Positions 57,317 to 64,000 of a stretch of DNA of 64,000 nucleotides are shown one piece after another. The notes beneath the pieces were generated by a model, which was not told the DNA's origin, searched no databases, and saw nothing but the letters and a program-made list of their open reading frames with translations. Position numbers and translations under genes: made by a program. Each line of letters opens with the position of its first letter. The first letter of the stretch is position 1. Origin of the DNA: Pseudoscleropodium purum. Taxonomy: Eukaryota; Streptophyta; Bryopsida; Hypnales; Brachytheciaceae. The DNA lies in assembly GCA_963969395.1 (NCBI GenBank), contig OZ017802.1, forward strand, positions 4,032,501-4,096,500, in the 5' to 3' direction.

Positions 57317-58899
57317 ACCTTATTGCATTAAACAAAGGCCACTCTAAATTCAATGCACTACCAAAAGAATGAAAGAATTTTGGATTTCTTATAAGAATCT
57401 TCCAACTTCACCTCATCTATTAGACCTTGCACATGACAAGTGCATTATAGTGCAAATGTTGCAAATATGGATGGTTAATGGGAGATCATAAACCATATTG
57501 TGCTTCATATTTGAGGTCATTGCTCACACTCTTATACCACATTGAAAGTAAATGATAATCACTAAATAAAAAGTGCTATCTTGAATTCCAACCAACAAGT
57601 TGGAATTTGTGTTAGTAGAAAGATTGTGGAATCTTAAAATTCTATGAATTAATGGAAAAAAAGGTTATTTTAAGCAAAAAGTAAAGGAGGAGCTTGCAAA
57701 TGGCAAAAAATATTATAATTACTTGTTCATGGTGGTAAAGTCTTCTTAATTGATAAGACCAAAATGGATTGTGTGGGTCGGCAACTCCAGTCTAAAAGTG
57801 AAGAGACATTAAATTAATTGTGAAGTTATGTCAAAAATACTATTCGATACTTATCCTAGAAGGCAATGTAGAGCCTCTTTCTATACTTATTCTAAAAAGC
57901 ATTTGAATTTTCTTACCATTTGAATATTTTTAGAAATGACAACAAGATATGACTCATTCTATTTGAATTTTTTGGAATGTCAACAAGGTCTATTGCATAC
58001 AATACAATCATGTAAAGTTGGTTTCTTATGAAATGGAAGTTTTGGCCCCACCTATGCAAAAATATAAATTTGTAACACTTGTAGTGTTTTGTTGTGTTTG
58101 ATCCCTTCTTTTTGCAAAGGTGGAAGTGAAACCTCCACTTGGAAAGAAGTCAATTTTATACAACTAGATTGCATGCAACATACCTTATTGACATTCCAAA
58201 AAAATCAAATAGAGTAAGTTGTGACTTGTTGTCATTCCTAATCACATTATAGAAGTGTAAGAATCCAAATGCATTATAGAATAAGTATGAAAAGGGACAC
58301 CTTATAAATGGAATTTTTATATGATTTGGCAATCAACAATCCAAAATTCATTTGATTGCAAATTGTTTTTAGAGATATATGTTATATTGTATACATAGCA
58401 ATAATGAAGCAAGAAGAGGCAAACATCTCTGCCCATTGCCATTACAGCATGCATACACCTACATGTAAAAAAATGTTAAGAAAATCCAGGACCGTCGATC
58501 TAACCATTTAGGAAATTATTGTGACTGTTGATGCTTTGGGATACTAAATATGGATATGATATTGAATATGAAATATATATAGAACACTAATGGAAGTATA
58601 GAGAGAGAGAGAGAGAGAAATACATATAACCATACAATATACATTTTAGATATCCCGTATCATTTGCAAGCAAACAAATGTCAAAGAAATACAAATATGA
58701 AGGTTGGTGGTTTCAATTGTCACAAGCACACATTTCTTTTTGTCTACCCCTTTTAAAGTTTTTTTGAAAAATTTAACCACTAGTGGAAAAGTGCCATGTG
58801 TACTTCATCAATTTTTCATACGTAGTTTCTTCAAAAAGTTGTAGTTTCTTACAATGTGCTCACAACTATCTACCAATTAACTCAAGAGAAGTATGAAAA
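57317..58899. other. AT-rich stretch with a GA microsatellite
   Basis: No gene. A (GA)n tract lies at about 58601-58618. Confidence 0.45.
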
Positions 58900-59372
58900 T
58901 TTGAACAAATATTAATGATCTCAACATTTGGCATGATTTTTAGAAACTTTTCTCAAAATAAAAAATAGATCAGCCTTTTGGAAATAAATTTTTCAATCCA
59001 ATCCATACCTAAGAAGTACATAGGAACAAAAGTTTTTTCCACTAAGCTAAAAATTCTTGAGTTTAGGAATCAAGTAGAAAATATATAAACTTAAAATAAT
59101 TCTAAGAAAATTACTTTCCATAGAATATACTTGTATCTATATAAAAATATTTTATTCATTCCATCTGCATTAATGTTGAAAAAGTTATAGAACATCTTAT
59201 TTTGAATGCAATCAAGATACCTTTCAAAAAAATAACATATTGGAATCATTTTTGAATTGAATATTAGAACTCAATTTTCTACAAAAAACCTTCTACTGAA
59301 TTTAGTTTGTTTGGTAAAATAATCGTACTATTAATTGTAATTAGCATATTTCAATTCCACTTTAAATAGAAC

Positions 59373-59434
<62 letters not shown>

Positions 59435-59833
59435 TTATTTTTCCTTCTATCTCCTACTTGCTTCTATTTAATATTTTTTTGAAGAATCAAAATCAAGTTT
59501 TGCCCCAAACCCTTGGTTTAATCCTTTTATATAATTTAAAAAAAATGTAAACTTAAATGCAAGAATATTTTGTAAGTTATGAAAATTCAAAGGCTCATAA
59601 TATATTATAATAAGGTCCCAAATAAATAAATATCACTTTAAATGCAAATATCTTATAATCTACTTTGTGAAAAATTCCAAATTTTTTTTTATACATTATT
59701 ATATTTGTTTAGTGCAAGATCTTATAGTTAGATATGCAATAAAGATAGTTACTTATAGTTTTGCTCTTTGCACTAAAAACGATAGTTTTGAATGATTTTG
59801 AGTGATAAGAGGACCTTCTCTTAGAAATTAAAT
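58900..59833 (+). repeat. Degenerate TTAA-family copy (subfamily C) with an internal AT microsatellite
   Basis: Landmarks in order: AATAAAAAATAGATCAGCC, TTCATTCCATCTGCATTAATG, TTATAGAACATCTTATTTTG, ATATCTTATAATCTAC, GTGCAAGATCTTATAG, and the right end GACCTTCTCTTAGAAATTAA. An (AT)n tract of about 50 bases (59379-59431) interrupts it. The left terminus is lost. Confidence 0.5.
59379..59431. repeat. (AT)n microsatellite
   Basis: About 26 uninterrupted AT dinucleotides followed by TTTATTTATTT. Confidence 0.97.
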
Positions 59834-60459
59834 AAAATTTTATTTTGCAACTATTGTACATTCAGATCAATTTTGTAAATAATTATGGAAAGATTTGAAG
59901 CATGTCTAAAATATAAAAAATTGTATAATGATTTTTGAAAATTTGAGAAATTTTCATATATTTATTGCTAATTCAAAATATTCAAAATATTCTTCTTTTA
60001 AATAAATGTAGAAAAAATAATATATTTAAGCATGAATAGAAAAACTCTATCCATTTCATCAAAGTGAATTCAAAAATTTAATAATTCAAAGAATTCAATT
60101 TTATTTTTTAAATTGAGAAGGTTGTCATATTCAAAGCTAGGAAAAATCAATTCAAGGTGTTGAATTGTCAAAATTCCACAATTAATTATTTAAACATCTA
60201 GGTGCCAAATCTAATCTAAACATATGGTATCTAATTTGTATTTCAAAGAAACAATGGTTAGTTTATAGATTTTTCTATTCAGTTATGGATTATAGAATTA
60301 TGTACATTTATAGAATATTTTTCATCCAATTGCATCTACAATTTTTAAATAATATAGACACAGACAAATAAATAAATTATATATATATATATATGAGGAT
60401 TCTACAAAGTTAGTACATTTAAAATTTTCCTACTAAAGACATCATTTCCACTCTCATTT
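59834..60459. other. AT-rich spacer between TTAA-family copies
   Basis: A short (AT)n run lies near 60379-60394. Nothing else was recognised. Confidence 0.45.
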
Positions 60460-61376
60460 TTAATCCCTAAAGCACTGAACGTACATTCTTGAAAATATAT
60501 TGTTTTGGGGCCGCTTTCTACAAATGAAATTTTTAATTTTTTTCTTTGAAATTTTTTTACACAATATGTGCCCATTCTGCCCAAGGAGTAGCTTTAAGGG
60601 GCAACAATTTTCATGACTTTTGACTACATGGTGAAAAAGTGTTTGTATAATATGTCCTTTTCATTGCTTGGTGGCAACCCAAAAATTTCTTAAAAAAACA
60701 CTTTTTTCAAAAATAAAAATTTGAAATTTTTTTCCTATATTTATGTATACATGAAATTTTTTTAATCATTCCGTTTTGATTAGTGAGATGAAAGTTATGA
60801 AGAGTTTTAGTTTGCATGTAATTATAGAATCTCTACTCTAAAATAAACTTTGAAGTCCTTCATTTAGCTCAATTTTTAATATTTTTTATTATAACATTAC
60901 AATCATTGGAATTGGCATTTTTCAATTCCATAATTGAATTCTTCACAATTTTGTGTTTTGAATCATTCTCTATATTTTTCTATCTATTTCTTTCTACTTT
61001 ATGCTGTACAATTCCAAATGATTTGAAATTTTGAAGCATGTAGCCAAATTGCCTTGAATAATGAATCCAAAGTGTAACCATTATTTTGGAAATTTTTTCA
61101 TACAAATGTGACCTTGTAAAGTGTAGTTGCTTGGTTTTTTGCCAAGCCAAAAAAATGAATTTTGTCAATTCAAATGCTAATATCTTGCCATCTACAAGGT
61201 GAAACGTTTTGAAATCTTTTTGAAATCTTTTCAAATCATTGTATAGTACAACCCGATCCTAAAATTACATGTGTCACCAAACATTTTTTTCCTAAGATTT
61301 GGTACTTGTATTAGAAATGGTAGTTTTGGAACGTTTTTGGTAAAAAAAAAAATAGGTTAAAACTTTCAGGGATTAA
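60460..61376 (+). mobile_element. TTAA-flanked ~0.92-kb element, subfamily B, copy 7
   Basis: It starts TTAATCCCTAAAGCACTGAA and ends AACTTTCAGGGATTAA. 917 bp. Contains the subfamily B landmarks CAAGGAGTAGCTTTAAGG, GATTAGTGAGATGAAAGTTATGAAG and AATGCTAATATCTTGCCATC. Minus-strand frames at 60402-60584 and 60980-61234 fall inside conserved element sequence and have no known motif. Confidence 0.82.
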
Positions 61377-61937
61377 AAGTTCTTTTTAAATTTATCATAA
61401 TACCATTTATGAAAATTATTGCTTAAAAAAATCGATTTATCATAAAAAAATTCTTTGAATTTAAACTTGATACTTTTATAGAAACTAATATTTTAAATTT
61501 TACTTGTTTAGTAAGTAATTAGCAAATTGGAAAATTAGAAGAAAAACAAGTTTGATTAATTCAAGTAATACAATAACCATCATTGTTTATGGTTTTATAT
61601 TATTAAAGACTAACAAAAATTAGCCTTAGTTTCTTTACAAATAAAACTAGAGGTAAGAATTTTTTTTATTTAACCTAACATCTTTAATATTATCTAGATG
61701 TGATGCCAAAGTTTATTAAAATCAATGATTTTATGTTCAATAAGGCTATTTTGGCTATATTATATAGCAATTCATAATCTATATATATGACAATATTTCA
61801 AAATTGAAACAAATAATTGTATACTAGAGAAATTATATTGGTTGTTATCTTAAATATGAGATGTATATTTAGTGGTTGATGACAAGTTAGTTTGAGGAAA
61901 ATGTAGACCTAAATGATTGAGCTCTACCAAATGAAGC
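61377..61937. other. AT-rich 3' flank of the repeat-containing ORF
   Basis: No gene was recognised; part may be the 3' UTR of the minus-strand ORF ending at 61938. Confidence 0.4.
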
Positions 61938-63422
61938 TTATTGATTAAGGTGGGGATCAAAAGATGAAGATGTAGCTTCATCTCTATGTGGAGATGTTGG
62001 TATATACCAATGTTGAGAAGTTGAATCATATATAGGAGTAGAAACTCTAGAGTCTCCTATATGAGAAAGGGGCTTCGAGTCTCCGACATGATAGCTAGCT
62101 ATAGATCCTTTGGCTCCATAGTTAGGAGTAGAACATCTAGTATGAGTCCTTGAAGTTGTTGAATTATCTTTTAGTGCTTGTAAGAACCAATGTTGAGAAG
62201 ATGTATCATAACTAGGCGTTAGAGATGTTGAAATATAAGGAGTCTTTGGAGATGTTGGAATATAATAAGGCTCTGGGGATGATGGAATATAATGAGGCTT
62301 TGGGGATGATGGAATATAATGAGGCTTTGGGGATGATGGAATATAATGAGGCTCTGGGGATGATGGAATATAATGAGGCTCTGGGGATGATGGAATATAA
62401 TGAGGCTCTGGGGATGTTGGAATATAATGAGGCTCTGGAGATGTTGGAATATAATGAGGCTCTGGAGATGATGGAATATAATGAGGCTGTGGGGATGTTG
62501 GAATATAATGAGGCTGTGGGGATGTTGGAATATAATGAGGCTCTGGAGATGTTGGAATATAATGAGGCTCTGGGGATGTTGGAATATAATGAGGCTCTGG
62601 GGATGTTGGAATATAATGAGGCTCTGGGGATGTTGGAATATAAGAAGGCTCTGGAGATGTTGGAATATAAGAAGGCTCTGGATATGATGAAATATAAGGA
62701 GGCTTTGGAGATGTTGGAATATTAGAAGGCTCTAGGGATGATGGAATAAAATGAGGTTCTGGAGATGGATTTGAAAAACCTTCATAGTCAAAAGAACCTT
62801 GGGGGATTGAAGAAGCTTTAAGATTATCAATTGATCTTGGGTTACACCTTGAAGAATCATATGAACATTGGAGGATTGAAGAAGCTTCAAGATCATTGAT
62901 TGGTTTAAGGTTACACCTAGAAGAATTACATGAACTGGTAGTAGAAGATGTACGTGAAAGAGATTTTGGAGAGGTATGAGACCAATTTGGTGATGATGGA
63001 GGAGCACATAGTGAACAAGAATTACATGATGATTCAAGGCTATTGGAACCAATTGAAGATAGTGATAGTTGATTATTTGGATCATTTGGATCATAGTTGA
63101 CTAATGATTGTGATTGGCAACTTGGGTCACTAGTATTTGTTGAAGGTAGAGCTTGACAAGGATGTTGTTGAACTGATGATGATAGCCAACTTCCACCACT
63201 ACCTCCTCGAATTCTTTGAATCAAAACACCCCAATTCTCATATGGTCTTTTTTTATAAAATCTACAAAGAAATTTAATCTTTGACATACCAAAGTTTGAT
63301 TTGCACTTATTTTTTGATTGAAGTTTATTTTCATAATTCTTAAGGTTTAATAAATTTAATTTAATTGAAATATCTTCATCCATTTTTGCTACTAATATGA
63401 TATGTGAAGAGTTTGTAAACAT
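61938..63422 (-). CDS. Hypothetical 494-residue protein with ~20 CTD-like nine-residue repeats
   Basis: A single unbroken minus-strand frame from ATG 63422 to TAA 61938-61940, by far the longest uninterrupted frame in the AT-rich part of the window. An alternative start, MDED, lies 13 codons in. The N-terminal ~65 residues are basic ([15 protein letters not shown]). A Ser/Cys/Asn-rich middle contains a duplicated ~24-residue module around SSRCN..-I..L.ASSI.Q. About 20 tandem units of 9 residues follow, consensus PHYIP(T/S)SP(E/Q/K), then a tail repeating HW(Y/F) blocks. The unit resembles the RNA polymerase II CTD heptad (Y-x-P-T/S-S-P-x) with two extra residues. No signal peptide, membrane helix or known catalytic domain is visible. 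I do not recognise the family. The antisense frame (62225-62725) is a mirror of the repeat. Confidence 0.55.
   Translation of the reverse strand: MFTNSSHIILVAKMDEDISIKLNLLNLKNYENKLQSKNKCKSNFGMSKIKFLCRFYKKRPYENWGVLIQRIRGGSGGSWLSSSVQQHPCQALPSTNTSDPSCQSQSLVNYDPNDPNNQLSLSSIGSNSLESSCNSCSLCAPPSSPNWSHTSPKSLSRTSSTTSSCNSSRCNLKPINDLEASSILQCSYDSSRCNPRSIDNLKASSIPQGSFDYEGFSNPSPEPHFIPSSLEPSNIPTSPKPPYISSYPEPSYIPTSPEPSYIPTSPEPHYIPTSPEPHYIPTSPEPHYIPTSPEPHYIPTSPQPHYIPTSPQPHYIPSSPEPHYIPTSPEPHYIPTSPEPHYIPSSPEPHYIPSSPEPHYIPSSPKPHYIPSSPKPHYIPSSPEPYYIPTSPKTPYISTSLTPSYDTSSQHWFLQALKDNSTTSRTHTRCSTPNYGAKGSIASYHVGDSKPLSHIGDSRVSTPIYDSTSQHWYIPTSPHRDEATSSSFDPHLNQ
62225..62760. repeat. 27-bp tandem array (~20 units) inside the hypothetical ORF
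   Basis: On the plus strand the unit reads GATG(A/T)TGGAATATAATGAGG then CTCTGGG. Units vary at a few fixed positions (GATGATGG/GATGTTGG; CTCTG/CTTTG/CTGTG), which correspond to Ser/Thr and Glu/Lys/Gln changes in the protein. There are no indels, so the frame is kept. Confidence 0.95.
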
Positions 63423-64000
63423 AAAATTTATGAAATTAAAAATATTTCACAAACTAGATCTATTCTAGTATCTACATTTATATAAAAAGAATTATCTCAT
63501 CAAAATCCTAGAAAAGAGATATAAGAATTGCATTTTAATTTTATAATTTTTTTTAAATATTAGAAATTAGACATTTCAAAAAATCTATTTTTTTAAAAAC
63601 AAATACTTGCTTGCCACTAATGTATCAAAATAACTATGTAATAAATAATAATTTGAATTATAATTATTATATTTATTTATATTAATATAATTTTTAGATT
63701 TTCTATTAAATTTAGAAATTTTGAATATTAAATCTATTGGCATATAACTCATAATTTTTTTTTATCAATATTATTTACTACTAGTATGTTTTTTTGATTA
63801 TATTAAAAATATATATAAAGATATTACTTACTAAATTCTACATAATTTATTGACCACTTGTAAAACAATTGAATGCAAAATACACACACAACAACCCATA
63901 ATAACTATGATTTCATAAAATATGATATAATTATAAAATTTACATTCAATATGATGCTAAATTTAATGCTTTCATAATTTAAAAAGTTCTTGAATTGAAT
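63423..64000. other. Very AT-rich 5' flank of the repeat-containing ORF
   Basis: No gene was recognised. If the ORF is expressed, its promoter would be here, but the sequence is too AT-rich to pick out a meaningful TATA box. Confidence 0.4.

Noticed and set aside
1..64000. tRNA or rRNA genes
   Set aside because: I looked for the TTCGA-type T-loop with a matching acceptor stem and for rRNA core motifs and found none convincing; a covariance-model scan would be decisive.

Overview
The window looks like nuclear DNA of a land plant. The evidence is spliced genes with GT-AG introns, a plant TMK-type leucine-rich-repeat receptor kinase, a plant-type F-box protein, a farnesol-dehydrogenase-like reductase, a Ty1/copia retrotransposon and telo-box-like words (AAACCCTAA). 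Genes are sparse islands, visibly richer in GC, in a very AT-rich background full of decayed repeats. I cannot place the lineage from sequence alone. The TMK protein looks diverged from angiosperm TMKs, so an early-diverging plant (bryophyte, lycophyte, fern) or a gymnosperm is as likely as a flowering plant.

Layout. 441-5338: a copia LTR retrotransposon with a TTTTC target duplication and a gag-pol broken by several stops and one frameshift. 6199-8882: an intronless F-box CDS (7653-8882) preceded by a tandemly duplicated upstream block. 9650-16200: foldback (MITE-like) elements and a region saturated with GCTT..AAGC palindromic words. 16840-34000: AT-rich DNA dominated by copies of a ~0.93-kb element family flanked by TTAA, some nested in one another, plus a GC-rich ~290-bp tandem array (30628-31530). 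35638-39526: a three-exon TMK-like receptor kinase. 41041-41260: five 44-bp tandem units. 42400-44360, 47950-48709 and 58900-61376: more TTAA-family copies. 44906-45280: a 60-bp tandem array that stays open as an ORF. 45560-46990: a second word-rich region, here CCAATTGG-like. 50050-53968 (minus): a five-exon farnesol-dehydrogenase-like gene with repeats in intron 1. 61938-63422 (minus): an unbroken 494-codon ORF whose centre is ~20 copies of a 9-residue repeat resembling the RNA polymerase II CTD heptad.

The three conventional genes show no shared pathway: one probably acts in ubiquitin-ligase substrate recognition, one in plasma-membrane (auxin-type) signalling, and one in isoprenoid alcohol or related oxidoreduction. 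The most notable signal is the TTAA-flanked family. Its termini (TTAA then CCCCTAAAGG, mirrored at the other end) and a nested insertion whose flanks rejoin at a single TTAA are what the piggyBac superfamily would leave. No transposase is visible here, so these would be non-autonomous copies.
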